64,000 bases of DNA, taken from Basidiobolus meristosporus CBS 931.73. Taxonomy: Eukaryota; Basidiobolomycota; Basidiobolomycetes; Basidiobolales; Basidiobolaceae. Where the stretch lies: the NCBI GenBank assembly GCA_002104905.1, contig MCFE01000340.1, forward strand, positions 27,854 to 91,853, read 5' to 3'. Of the stretch, positions 1 through 13,210 are shown piece after piece (the stretch's first letter is position 1; every line of letters begins with the position of its first letter). Made by a program: the position numbers and the translations under genes. The notes beneath the pieces were generated by a model. It was not told the origin of the DNA, ran no database searches, and was given only the letters and a program-made list of their open reading frames with translations.

Positions 1-1139
1 CTGCTGGCATTTTTCACTGAAATTTTCAAGAGTAAATATCTCTGGACTCAGTGAGCTGACTGTTCCCAAGTTTGACCTGAGGATTACTCAGGCACAAAAA
101 CTTCAAAGGCATTTGTTTACTTGTCCTCAGCAAGGCTAGAGCTTTTATTATTGAAAGTTATAACTTTGAGACAAATTGGACTTCAGCTGGTATTGTGCTG
201 TCAGTGTGCTGGTCTTTGGTGATTTTTTTAGTGAATTACTTAGTGTGGGTCCAGAAAACCTTCAAGTATTGTTTTTTACACATTTCTGCAACGTATAAAT
301 ACCATACTTTGACACAGTAAACCAAAAGCTTGGCATATTTCAGGTCTTCTAGTTCTCCAACTCACCTCCGATATTCCTCAAATCTTGCAACGAGGTTCAT
401 GCAGTGTGCAAGTATGAACATTCAAGTTCCGTTGCCAAGTGTATCAAGTGCCAGTGATTGACTTGAGAATCTGGGACGTATCAAGCATGAGGTAGATACC
501 CAATACAACCACGACACAGTATACCGGAATACAATCCAACGTTAGCCCAGCCTTGAACACCACCGTTGTTCTGTGCACAAAATCTCAACATATCATTGCG
601 TAAGTGGGTTGGCTGGCGTTTCCGAACTCGAAAAATACAGGAAGATCTTCGGATTGCTTTGGTGAATTTTTTGGATTCAAAAAAGGACAATCTTCGTTGA
701 AATAGTGGCAACCGTTAATGTCAATGCACGTCAACTACTCATCAAGTGCTCCGCAATTTTCTAGGTGACCTACCACTGGACGAACGCCATGGATACCGGA
801 ACTACTTTGCATAGGAACCTCTCGCAAACAAAGATGAAAATTTTCACCCAATAAAAATTCTGATCGATGCCTAACCATGGCCCCTATGATGCTGCACTGG
901 CTCATATTATTGACAAACACTGGTCAAAAACAATCCACTGATTGTGATAGATTCTTTCAAAATACAAAGATCTTGACAATTTCAATCCTATTTACTGTAC
1001 ACAGTCTAATTGTAGTATTCGTTATTGAGCAAAGCTCGAGCCAGACTTTTTTGTAGCGACAACGAGGAGAGCCCTATCTGAGCGACACGTCTCCAACATA
1101 TCTGACACGTGTAACCACAACGGTTTTGTTTTATGTTTA
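1..1139. other. No gene recognised (left edge)
   Basis: I see only short scattered open frames on both strands here, with no recognisable domain, start context or splice pattern. It probably contains the 5' flank and promoter of the kinase-like gene that starts near 1140, but no specific promoter element could be identified. Confidence 0.4.
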
Positions 1140-4100
1140 ATGTTCGGGCATAGAGAGGATTTAGCTCGACGAGAAGGTATGAGGCAGTGATGTAGTCCCC
1201 GCACAAGATATCTTGCTTGTCACGGCCAGCTGCGTCTAGCTAGACAGGCTTGGTTTGAAGTGGTGTCACTGATGCACTAGACTTTAGGTGTTTCCAGTAA
1301 AAAGAAAAGGTCCGCAGAAACCCCACCAGGCTCAGAAAAGACACCTAGAAGCCAGGAGAAGGGAAGAAATTTTGCGGCGATCCTTAGCGCGTTGTCCCCA
1401 TCGAAGAGAAGTCTTTTCGAGAAGCGAGGTGTCATACGTTCCGCGCAAAAGATCCCTTTCCCGGAGTCCTTTGGGCAGAGTGAAAAATCCACCCCAAAAA
1501 AGAAGAAGAGAAGGAACACAGAGCCCAGTGTAGGTAAGGAGGCATTCTGTTTGTTGGGCCGTTTGTTCAAAGTGCAGAATATCAACCAACTCTAGAATCA
1601 AGTATAGGCATCCCCGTAACACCTCTCAATGTTGACGAAAATGCCAGCTGCCGGGAAAGGAATAAGCTCCACTGTAGAAAAAGGGATACTATAGAGAAAG
1701 GTAGCAACACCCAAGGGAGCAATAAGTGTGTAAGCGCAGGTAGTACCTCTACTGTCTACCAAGCCACTACAATCGACACATCAAAAGCAGCAAACGATTT
1801 TAGCATCTCTAAGAAACCCTTGTTCAAAACCGGACGTACGAAAAAGCCAAGTGGTGATACTATACCGATGATGAATGGCGGAAAGCCATCCAATCCTTCT
1901 CAAGCTCGAACTCCGACAACACTTACCGCCCCCGTAGGTCACACTGAGGTGGAATCGGGTAGAAAGAAGACGCTTTTCGAGAGTTTCAAGGGGAAAAAGG
2001 TCGTCCAAATGGGCCCTAGCACCAATGAAAGCATCGAGAGCTCTCTAGTGGAAGCTGTTGACAAGGCTAGCCAGATTTCTGTGAACTCTTCCCCTCTGGA
2101 TCTCAAGAGCAAAGATTTTTGCCATACACGCTCGGAGGAAACGCGAGTCCCTGCCAATACTCCGTCCCAAGAGCCGAAAAAGAAAAGGAGAAAGAAGAAA
2201 AAGAAAAAGAACGGTTAGCCTTTATGGTACATGTACAATCACCTTATTCTTACTAATGCATATCTCAGTTGAGAATTCGAACGGCGCGCCTACACTTCCT
2301 GAGAGTCGCGGCTCTCAAACTACCATGGAGGTCACATCAAGTACGTTAGAGGCTGAAGCTGTCCCTGAAACCACATCCTTGGACATCCTTTCTGAAAAGA
2401 GTAATCTTGGCATCGACGACAGCGCGTTGCTTGCTGAAACACAGAGCCAAGAGGTCATTCCTGAAACGGATTCGCATACATTTAGCGGCAAACCGGCCAC
2501 CGAAGAGACCTTGGAGCAAAGTTTTCCACCGAAAACACTGGAAGAGCGTGGGGAACAATCCAAAGATTCCGAATTGATCCATTCGACACCCAACTCGTTG
2601 TTCAATTCGGTGACTAGACTCTCCGCAACCTTTGACAACGATCATAACGAAGCCGCAATCGCCTCATCTCACACTCCCCTTCTGCACTCCAACACACCCT
2701 TCTCATTTGGTTCCCCAGCGACAGCAAAGAAAAGTGCAGATTCTTTAATGATGGAAAGCGACTGGTCGATCAACCCCATTCCTGAAGCGTTACCAGGAGA
2801 AAGCCCTTCTTACAGACGTGAAGCGGGCGGTGATTCTTGTTCTACGCCAGTCATCGAGTCCGGCTCTCACGCAGTCCCTTCATCACCTGTCCATTCACCA
2901 GTCTGCGATGCCGGGCTTCAGCCTCAACGTCTGCCGATCAAAGAAGAAAGCCCCCAGCACACGAAAGTAGAGCACCATTCGTTTCCCCTGACCGAATTTC
3001 CGGATCTTGAGTTGTTCCGTAAGGCTACATATGTTCTGGACAAATTGTTCCCCAGGTCCATAAGTAGAGCGTTCATCTCATCGGAGGGCACAACCCATCT
3101 TTACAGACCAGTGCCGGATGGTCTGACTCTCGCCAGCATAGATCGGAAGCTTTGGTCCGGAAGATACGATTCGTTCGAACAGTTCGTGCAAGATCTGGGG
3201 TGGATCTCGGAGATGGTCAAGATCAACTACGATGACACTGATGAGATCTACTTCATCTCTCAAGATTTCATCGACTATTGCGAGAGCATTGCGAAGGATA
3301 TGCGGGGATGTCCTTCCGAGACACTTGCGGCGTTGCAGAAACGAGAGGTGTCCCCGTTCGAGGTGCAGGATCTGGTGGATGCAAAGAGAAATCACAAGTG
3401 CAGCCCAGACAGCACCTTCTACATCGTGAAGCTCGCCACCCCTGCCGAGATAGAGCGCAGCAGTCTTGAGCTATTGGAAAAAGAAACCTTTGCTGCGGTT
3501 CATTGTCCGGTGTTTGATAGTTTTGGAAGTACTGCAGATGTGCTATCGAACCCTGAGAGCACCCTGCTTCCTACAGTTCTGAGGATATTTGTATCATACA
3601 ATCGCACGGTGTTGGAGATGGCCAGAGATGAGGTTGACGGATACCTGCTGGTGTTTTCCAATGTCAGGGGAAGCAAGGTTCCGACCAAAGGGCGCATTCG
3701 ACTGCAGGCAGATTGTTTTGTCACCAAACCCATTGGGAAACGGCATGACATCGAGGATGTAGACATCTTGCAATGCCTAGACTCCATGAAATCCTGGATC
3801 AAGGTGGCGGTAGTCAAAGCATTCAAGTTCGATGCTGAGGTGCCTAATAAATTTCGTTCCGCGCATCTTAGTAAAACATTTCGGCCCGTGAAGTTCGACC
3901 CACGGACTATGGAGGAAGGCCAATTGGCGCGGGTAATTATGGAAGCGGAGAACTACTGGGACCCGAAGGTAGTGGAGCAGCACCTCGCAGAGATGCATAG
4001 GGTGCCCGCTGATGTTGTAGAAAGGCATTCCACAATGGTAAATCGTATGGCGACTACTGCAGGGAACAACATCACCAAAAATCTGGTGAAGGATGACCCT

Positions 4101-5602
4101 GACGAGATTCAATCCATCCCCTCCGGGAATGCCACCGGGCTACTGAAAGACATCACGATCACAGAAGACTCTGACGCAGACTTGCACATCCCGGAGTCTC
4201 CCCTTGCAACTACTACGTCGCACAAGTACATTGTTGGTCCCAGCGCGATGGCCGGCGAGGATACCGAGCTAGACGAATACTTTGAGGAGCGTGTTTCGTG
4301 TAGTATCTCTGATGACTCAGTATCCCATCCAGAAACCCACGCTCAGCAGATTATGCGCGGTGCATCCCAATCAGATCATGCGGACAGTGAATTTGTGTTC
4401 GAAACTCAATACGACGACAGCATCCGGACGCTCCGCGAGCTACCGGTCGAGGAGATTCAAATCTGCAACGAAAGCCTATTGCCGTGCGAGGCGAGCGGCA
4501 TCTATTCCAAGCTTAGGGAAATCGGCCTTGAGCTCGGGGTTGAAATCAACAATGTCAAGGCCGTATTGCCACAAAGCTTATCGCAGAATCCAGTTGTTGG
4601 CCAGTTCAAGAAAGTCCACATAAGCACTAGTGACCCGTCAACAGTAGTCCAGCTATACAAAGACGTCGGGGAGGAGTTTATGGAAAGCCGCCTGATGGAG
4701 TTGGTGTGTCTGTTGAAGCTGCGAGGCATGAAGCGGGTTGGGGAAATTCTTTCGATCCTCGAGAGCGAAAGTGGCAGCCCAGTCGGGCTGACTATGACCC
4801 GCTATCAAAAGACCTTGAAGGAGTATCTGCACGTTCGCCACAAGATCTCTTCTCACCAAAAGTACAAGCTGATGCGTGATATGATCGCCGCAGTCAAGAT
4901 CCTGCACGAGCATGGTATATCTCATCGGGACTTGTCGGAGGTCAATGTGATGGTAAATGAAGTTGATGGCGTTTACCTGAAGGACGGGACGCTTCGACCC
5001 AAAGTCATCCTTATTGATTACGGAAAAGCGCGGCTTACGCAGAAAGAAGAGATTCAAAAATGGTATCTTAGGGCGCTACCGCCTGACGAAGAGGAGCTTT
5101 TGCCGCGAATCAGGACCGTTCCCGATCACGGGTACAAGCGCTACAGGTAACGTATTATCCCTGGAGACGATACCCAACATAGATTGATCCTTTTGTGTGT
5201 AGATCGATCAACACTCTGCCGAGAAGCAAGAAAGACTGGGACATCTTGCCACACAGCATCAACCCCTTTGCTGAAGATATCTACTCGCTCGGGATACTGC
5301 TGTGGCGGACCTTTACCCAGCAAAATCCATGGGCGGGGGTTTTTGACGACGACATCAAGGGACTCCGACACATCGTCGGGGATACCGTGCGGCTCCGTGC
5401 TGAGATCTGCAAAGCTATCCCTGGCCAGAAATGCCGGGAGCTCTTGTTTGGGTGTCTTACTGTCGATGATGCTGATCGCTGGGACATCAACCAACTTTCG
5501 GAATGGATCTGGAACAAGGAGAATAGGATGCAATTGATCTCCGAGTTCGACCAAGACTTCAGTGGCAGGCACTCCATCCGCAGATCTATGGCAAGGGTGT
5601 AG
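1140..5602 (+). CDS. Bromodomain-like and protein-kinase-like fusion protein (FunK1-like)
   Basis: Proposed exons are 1140-1176, 1288-1533, 1596-2213, 2269-5146 and 5203-5602, giving 1392 residues; all phases agree. The last three introns are 55-62 nt; the first (111 nt) and the ATG at 1140 are least certain. The N-terminus is basic and low-complexity, with a lysine run ending exon 3. Residues about 541-647 resemble a bromodomain: a PVPDGLTLASIDRKLWSG stretch, then YDSF, a helix with D, and an INYDDTDEIY segment. Residues about 1084-1390 are a divergent kinase fold: candidate ATP lysine in VVQLYK, an ESRLMEL helix, HRDLSEVN catalytic loop near 1185, DYG in place of DFG (IDYGKA), and DIYSLGILLW. 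This resembles the fungal FunK1 group, whose substrates are mostly unknown. A nuclear, chromatin-linked role is inference. It converges with the gene on the minus strand ending at 5966. Confidence 0.75.
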
Positions 5603-5965
5603 CGTAGGCCGTCTAGTCCAAATCCCCCGTGTGCCTTGCCCTCCAGGGCTGCCCTTCGTTTAGAGTCCCGTGTAGATTTCGCTGTATCTATTTATTGTTT
5701 CTTTTACCAAACCTCCAACGCTGATATACCATATGAAAAGCCTGACCTTGTAGCTAGCCCCAAAAATAGACTAATAAATGCTGTCCATTCGACAGCTGGG
5801 CACGTCCGTATCGACACCAACAGCAGATTCCACGACCAAGGGTATGCGAAGTCTTTATTAGGAGTAAATAACAGAGGGCTCGGGTGGCGCCTCGATAGAT
5901 GCGATTCACAAATGTTGCTGCAACGGCGGACTAAACATTATCCAAGTTTGATGCTCAGGTACGCG
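5603..5965. other. Convergent intergenic spacer
   Basis: This 363-base interval lies between the stop codon of the kinase-like gene (+) and the stop codon of the spectraplakin-like gene (-). It should hold both 3' untranslated regions. An AATAAA-like stretch (actaataaatg, about 5769-5780) could serve as a polyadenylation signal for the plus-strand gene. The long plus-strand open frame crossing 5636-6184 is antisense to the last exon of the minus-strand gene. Confidence 0.4.
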
Positions 5966-8900
5966 TCACGCTGCTGTGAGCCTGGTCGTTATCGCGGGCT
6001 TTGCCTGAGCAGTTTTCCCCATGGGAGTCAATTCCGTATCGGTTGGGCCCGTTGTCCCACTGTTAGCGGGGAGGGTGGGGGTGTCCGCTGCGGTTGCGCT
6101 GCTACCACGATCAGCTTCCTTTTGGGAAGAGGCCCACTCCATGCTGATGGCTATGAATCTACGCTCAAACGAATAGTGCTCTAGGTGGATGAATATATTA
6201 GTGTGTGATGGACAGGTCTCACGCATACATGTAGCCTTACCTGACAAAAACCTTATTGGATAATGCGCAGCGAACGAGGTCAGTGTAAGTTGATGGCAGC
6301 ATGATAACGAAGACGCTTACCTCGATAGCTCGGCCCAACCACCTCCGACCCGCACCATGACCATTTTGGTGATCAATAGTCGGCAGTAACAAAGCTTTGG
6401 ATAGATTTCGCCAATCCAATAATGACCTTTCTCGTTCGCCCGGATTACTTTGATGCTTATCGGGCAGCTGTTGACGACCCTTCCAATTTCCACATCAAGA
6501 GGGTCTTTCGGGTCAGAAGCGTAGGCGTTAGGTGAGCTCGACATCATCTTCGTAGGTATGGGAGGCAACGGGCTTTGGGTATCGGGGCAAGCTTGCAGGG
6601 TTTTTTTGATTTGGCTAAGGCTGGGTGCAAGAAGTGATGGGGGTGCGGTGCCTGCTGGTCTACGAAGCCACTTGAAAGATTGGTTTGCAGCAGACATCTT
6701 CGATAGCGAGGCCTTCGTGGGCCTCATGTAGCTCCCAGTAACAGGGCTGGTTGGCCGCCAGGTAGACTTCGAATCAGTTAATTTGAACTGCCAGGTGATG
6801 TGTGGCGACATCGACCTTGATCGGGTTGGTAACCGCTTGCCAGTGGCGACTGAAGACAAACCGGTTCTTGGACTTTTCCTTTTCATCAGATCTTCCAGCT
6901 CCAGTAGTCGTGTGGTAATGAGAATCTTCATCTCCTCCCACTGCTCTGGTAAGATCTCCAGTCTTTCCTGAATATCCCAGTCATCCATCCCTTCGGCTAA
7001 CGAGATGGCCTTCTCGATTTCCAATGGGATGCTTTGGGAAAGCATATTGTAGGAGGATTCTAGTTCCTTTAAGGCTGCATGAGTTGCCTCCCTCCCTTCG
7101 GGGTTCTGCTCGATCAAGTCTAGTGAAGAGCCCATCGCATTGTCGATTCTATTGACCAGTTCATGGAACTCCTGGGCGCGCTCAAATTTTCCTTTCAGCT
7201 GAGCCAGAGATGCCTGAAGCGACTTAGCTCGCACTTCCACGGTCTTCCGCTCACTCTGAAGCTTTTCGTCTACTTCGCTGGAAGTGCCAAATAAGCCATC
7301 GAATTGTTTGAATCTTTCCATGATGGTCTTGGTAAGAGTGGACTCCGCTTTTTTGAGTTCGCCCTCTACATCGACTGATACATCATCGTTCTTCTTGATC
7401 GTATCGATCTTACGGTCGAGGACATCGAGTTGACTGCATATGGATCCCAATATCTCCTTACCCAAAGCATTCCTCAGTTCATATGGGGCCAGGTCCAACT
7501 TGGCCAGCCTTGCTTGAATGGAGGAGTAGCGTTGCTTGAGCGAGGGAAGGTTCGGATGAAGGTTCTTTGACAAAGAGGACCAGTGCGGATGCTCAATGAA
7601 ATCAACCCCAGAGCGGCATTTCTCTTGCTCTTGCTCTATATGTTTCTCTTCTTGATGCAGATCGATTTCAGCTACTCCCAACAGTCGCTCTAACCGAGTC
7701 TCGACGGCGCTCAGGGTTTTCTCCGCTACCCGGAGTTGTTGATGCCATTGGACATGGAGACGCAGCAGTTCTGCCTCTTTTTTCATTCCATTATACATCT
7801 TAGAAAGGCTGGTCCATTCAGACTCGATGCTGTCCTGAGTTTGGCCGATCTTATCCGCACTGTCTGGTGACTGCGCCAAGATCGTGAAGTAATATTCGCG
7901 CAGATGGTCATAGCGGGCAGTATGCCCCCGAAGGCTTAATTCCAGGTCCAAGTAAGCTTGAGCGAAGTGCTCGAGCTGCAATTCGTCATCGGGGTACGAC
8001 TCGCCCTTTATGACGTTGAATGTGTTTCGAGCACTCGCTATTTCTTGGTGGCGGCTCACCAGTGCGCATCGGAAGTCCTCGGCGTCATCAAGATACACCG
8101 CCATGAGCCTGGAGTTTTTCATGCTGGCCAAGAATGCGGCCAGGTCCACTTTAATCCGACCCAACATGGCCTCGGCGGCCGCGTTCTCTCGCTGTAGAAA
8201 GTCCGTATGCTCTGGTGAGCAATGCTCTCGCGCAGCAGCAAACGCACTGCTCGTTTCTTGCTCCACCTCATCGAGCTTCTCCCGCCAATTCAGCACAGTC
8301 TCGTTGGCAATCATGATCGGATCAGCCGACTCGATCTCGCTATGGATCCCTCCAAGCACTGAAGACAAATTCTGGGTGGCGACTACAAAACGCAAGTACA
8401 TGAGTTTCGATTGCAACCTAGACGTGACGCTGGCGGAGAGCTCTTTCAGGCTGTCCCATAATATATCCAGCTCCCGACCGGAATGAATCATAGCTTGCAA
8501 CTCAGTAGAGGAGTCTGGGCTCTTGGAATATTTTTCATACTCAACGCGAAGTGTGTCGAGGGCGAGAAGCATGACGTGTCTCTCTGAGATGTCACTATTT
8601 ATCTGTAGAGTATCTTTCAATTGTGCCTCCAAAGAAGCAACACCATCAGAAATGTCTTCGGTGCTTAATAGGTGCATTGTTTCGCCAATCCATACGGTCA
8701 AATCGTGGTAGAGCTCCAAGTATTCATCATGTATTCTGTCTCTATGTAAAAGATCACGCTTCTGGGTAAACTCGGCGGAAATGGAACGTCTGGATTGCAC
8801 AAGGACTTCGTATTGAGAGATGGCTGCCTGTAGTGCCTCTAAGCTGGATTTCTCGATATCTCCGCCAGCTAGAAATGCCTCCATTTCTGGAATGATGCGG

Positions 8901-11900
8901 ACCTGGCTACCCAACTCCTCTAAACCCTTTTCCAGTAGCTTGAGTTTCGATTCTATAGTGGTGTTACCACTTTCGCTATACACCACCAGGCTATCTAGTA
9001 GATCTCTGACCTCATCTATGCTGGCCTTCAGGTTCTTTGCCATACTGAACACCTCCACAACCGACGCTGATTGCAGTATCAGAAGTGTCCCTCGTTCCAT
9101 TGTGCTACGTAGGCTTTCGTATTTTGCCAGGGCTCTATCCCGCTCCTCCAGTATGCGAGTCCTCTTCTCTGCAATGCTTGTATGAGGACTGCTTTGTAAC
9201 AAGTCGATGACCGTTGCAATGGATCGGGAATGCCCGATGATATATTTCTTCTTAATATCAGTCAGCTGCTGATCCAATGCCTCGTACTTGGCTTGTAGTA
9301 GGGAAACATCACTCAAAGCGGGCGACCATTTGGCTTCGCGGATTAGCTGCACAATCTCAGCATTCTTGTCATCAAGTAGAGCATTCAGTATTTTCAGACC
9401 GTTCTCCATGGGAAGAACCTCACCCAAGATCCCTAGTAACTCCGAATTGTTTCTTAGATTCCTACGAAGATTAGATACACGTAACTGAATATCCTCGAAG
9501 TCAGCTACGATCCTATCCATATCTTCAGGCCTTTCTTCATCCGGTAGGCAGTCCAGAGAATTCTTGATATAGGCCAGGTGATCCAGCTCTTTCTTTTCGA
9601 ATTGCTCAAGGTTCAAATCACCTTCCTTTAATTTGAGCAGAAGCGAATCTACGCGTGACTGAGTCGTTAGCTCATTAAATTGGGTCGTCACCGAGTCGCA
9701 CACCTGTTCAACCCCAGTGATAATGACCTTGGCTGCTCCGGCCTGACACCACCACTGGTTTGAGTTGCTTTCCTTCAAGGACTCAATCAGATAATTTCTG
9801 GTGTATTCATACGTATCTTCAAGCTCGGCAAGTCTCTTGGCGTAAACATCATCATCGGAATTGAACAGCTCTCCAAACTCCAGGCTCAAATGCTCAATCT
9901 GCTGCTTAAATGTAAGCAGCTGGGACTCTGCTTCATTACGAAGTTCTTCTTGATCCACTATCTTTTTAGCTAGTAGTCCAATATCACTCATCTTCATCTC
10001 AAGCTTGTCAGCTAGCTTCCCAAACTCAAAGCCTCTCGATATCATCCTAACCTCCTTTTTTCGTCGCTCCAGGCTCTCTTGGACCTCTATCCACGAGCCC
10101 AATAGTACCTGGTGGATATTTTCGATGATAATCCGTATTCCAGAACTACTCTCCCCAAGCCGCTCGGTGGTTTGCATCTCGAACGAAGCCCAGGTGGCAT
10201 CTTTAAATGTAGAAATCTCTCTTTCGAGCTGGCCAATCTCCTGATGCAACTCGTCATGCTGCCTCGGGGTACATGAGAGGCCATGCGCCAATATTCTGGA
10301 AGAAAGTGTCGAGCGCAGCCTTTCCAGGACGTTTTCAATATCCTTTGCTGTGTCTTGCCAGCGAGTTGGCGTTCCTTTATTGTTCAGCTCCCCCCGCTTC
10401 TGCTCGTAGATAAGCTCGCTTTCTTTCAGGCTCTCCTCAAGCTGCGCATGCCGCTCTTGAGCAAGCTGGATATCCATGGCTTTCGCATAAATGATGGCCA
10501 TATCTTGAAACTTCTTTCGAAGCAAACGCAACCCATTTCCGGTTTGGGCCATGGCATGTTCGGCGCTCTCTTCATCCCAGCTGTCAATGTCTGCCTTAAT
10601 GGAGACAAGCTTGCTCTGCATGAGCTTTTCGATTTGAAGGTACTTGAACAGTTCTTCGAATCTCTGGATCTCATTGTTGAGCACGTTTAGCCGATCCTGC
10701 CACTTTTGCACCAAACTTTCTGCTGTACTCAACTTGCTTGGGATGTCGCACGCATCCGTCTTTCCTGGAAAATTAGATGGGCTAAGAAGTGCAGAGAGTT
10801 CGGATTCCATAGCTTTTAAAGAATTAAATGAGCTTTTCAGTAGTGCCTTTTGCTCGGACAACACTGTTTTGTACTTCCCGAAATCAAGTGCGCACGATAG
10901 TAGATTTGCCTCTACCTCAGCGATGCTGGCAGCCCCCTCTTCAAGCTTCGCTGTTGCCTCATCTAGTCGACTCAGAAGATCCTCGGTCGACTTGTCTTGC
11001 TTGAGCTGTAGGCTCTCCTCCGTGATAAGCGTCTTTGCAGATAACAAGGAGCAATTTAGAGACTCTTGGGCTGAATGAAGGTACGCTGGGCAATGCGTAG
11101 GCATCTCTTCCACAATCAGTATGATGGAATGCTCCAATTCTTCTAAATCGTGGCTAACACTTGATAGCAACGATGAACGCTCTCTTCGCGGTGTGTCAGC
11201 TTGGCGCATCGCTCTGAGCCTATGGATATCGCTTGTCAACTCATCGATTGCCTTTTCGAACACGCTGATTTCTTCTATCTTGTCAACAATGGCCTGGTGA
11301 TCTTTGCAGGCACAGCTAAGTTCCGAAATCGCCCGGCGAAGCTCTTCATACTCGGCTACCACTCTCTCAGATTGCTCTTTTACTTGGCTTCTGTAGACCT
11401 CTTCACATGTGTCGCCTTCAGCGGTTGATTTCTCTGCCATGGACACGAATTGCCGAACGTCTTGAGCTAGTTCGGCAGCAACACTCTCACTAGAAGTTAA
11501 CGTCACCCAATAGTCCCCAAGAGTGAGCCGACCCAATTCTGTCTTCAAGTCTGGTATTGCGGGGAGAGCTTTCAAAGATTGCTGGGCCTTTGAGATAAGC
11601 CTATCGCCCACAACCAAGGGGTCTTCTGTGTGGCGCTCGTGTTTCTTTTGAGCTCTGTCGATGCTGGACTCTGTGTGAGCTGCCACCAAAATGGTCTGTG
11701 ACTGCAGATCCTTGTGTTTTCTTGCAAAGATGGTATAGAACTGAGACACATAGGTCATGATCGACCTTTCATCCGGCAGCTTTACACACAAGAGATCTTC
11801 CGCATCCAGCAAAAGCGGGATGCCCATACTCTCGTGGGCAATTAAGAAGGCTTCGTTGAGTATGCCCTCCCATTCTTCACGACCTTTCTCGGCCCGGATC

Positions 11901-12688
11901 CGTACCAACTTCGGGTGAGCAATCGAGTTGGGGTCATGGCGATGAATTAGAGTGGAAAAGGCGACGCCATCCTTCCAGGATTCATGAAAATCCTCTACCC
12001 GGGGTCCAATTTCGCCATAGTTGGCGAGTTGGCTTTGAACCCACCGCATAAGCAGATCTTTGGTATCCATTCTGGCGGCGTTCTGCACCTGTTGATGAAT
12101 GGGTTAGTAAGGTTAACCGCACGACACCATCACTACTGAATGAATCCCAGTTCCCCTTACATTTTCTACATCTCCAGTACAGTGGCCGAATCCAGTTTCC
12201 GCTGGGTTAATCGGTCTCTCGTCGGCGATTTGCTGAATTTGAAATTTGAGAATTAACTGCCAAATAAGTTCAAGTAGGTGGGTGATATTCCCCTCTTCAA
12301 TATCCTTGCTGTTCAAGCAGGAAAGTGGCTCCCCCAACGTCTTTTCTAAAAAAAGTAGAGCGGTCTCTACGTTGGAACGGCCTTGGGTGGGGGAAGATAC
12401 ATCCTCAACCTTGGGAAGTGGCTGCTTAGAGAGAACCTCCAACAGCTTGAGCAAGCGTTCCCCGTCTCTAAAGCCCGTCTCTATTGAGGCAATATGGTCC
12501 TCTTTCAATGCTAGCTGGAAATTGATCCATTTGGTGAACGTTTTTCTTTGAATCTCCTCATACGTGGAGCTGAGAGTCAGGAGTTTGTCCGAGAATTTCG
12601 GCGGGGCACAATGAGTTTTCGTGCCGAGAGGTGGATTGGTGGATAGGCAAAATGAAGAAACGCTTCCTCTAAGTGTGGTCTGGGACAT
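5966..12688 (-). CDS. Spectraplakin-like cytoskeletal linker (CH-CH-rod-GAS2)
   Basis: Exons (minus) are 12688-12161, 12088-6321, 6251-6241 and 6180-5966, giving 2173 residues. CH1 is at about 40-145 (KWINFQLAL, FRDGERLLKLLEVL). CH2 starts right after intron 1, at about 183-285 (LLMRWVQSQL, FHESWKDGVAFSTLIH). A tandem CH pair of this kind normally binds F-actin. Residues about 300-1960 are nearly all helical and rich in E, L, Q and K, as in spectrin repeats or a long coiled coil. A low-complexity S/P/R stretch follows. The GAS2 (GAR) domain at about 2035-2105, with VMVRVGGGWAELSRFL, normally binds microtubules. No EF-hands are visible before it. The 11-nt exon at 6241-6251 is required to complete the GAS2 core (RFLS). 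Intron 1 (12089-12160) carries a CTTACTAAC branch site. The product is likely a cytoplasmic actin-microtubule crosslinker. Confidence 0.88.
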
Positions 12689-13210
12689 GGAAACGCTCGG
12701 TTGAGGTCTTTATTTGAAAATATATGCACAGCGGTCAGACAAATTAGAAATAGTATAAGGTATAAAGGAAGAAATCTACAAGGGAAAACTATGGTCGCCT
12801 CTAACAAGAACCCACTTAACCCTCCAGCCAGCTTCAAAGTCGAGCTCTTGATAGAGACGGCGGCCTCCTTGTTCCCATCCATCCAATAAGGGAGTGGTCA
12901 TTGCTATTCAAGAATTTAATTCATTAACCAGCATGCATGAATATGACTGCATCTTTCCATATGAATGCCATGCTAAATTGGTTCAATCCGCACAACAATC
13001 AAAACTCAGAATGCTGCGAATCCACTCTCCTGCTTCCCCCTATACATCTGGATTTCCTCACCCGAATGACTTGACATGGATCTTCATATCACGAAGAATT
13101 CGCACCATTGAATCAATCCTAAGTACTGCATGTAGCAGAAATTGATCCAATTTATTCCGCTTTGGTCGGCGCGCCATTCCGGAATATTAACTCCCCGAAA
13201 AATTCGCGCC
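12689..13210. other. Divergent promoter interval
   Basis: This 522-base stretch separates the start codon of the spectraplakin-like gene (minus, 12688) from the likely start of the PUS7 gene (plus, 13211). It must hold both promoters. The sequence is AT-rich, but I can assign no particular TATA box or factor site with confidence. Confidence 0.45.

Noticed and set aside
1288-1533. Arg/Ser-rich frame resembling an SR protein
   Set aside because: It overlaps an exon whose other frame joins cleanly, across a canonical intron, to the downstream kinase-like gene.
5636-6184. 182-residue open frame on the plus strand
   Set aside because: It is antisense to the final exon of the spectraplakin-like gene, whose frame completes a conserved domain; the plus-strand frame shows no domain.
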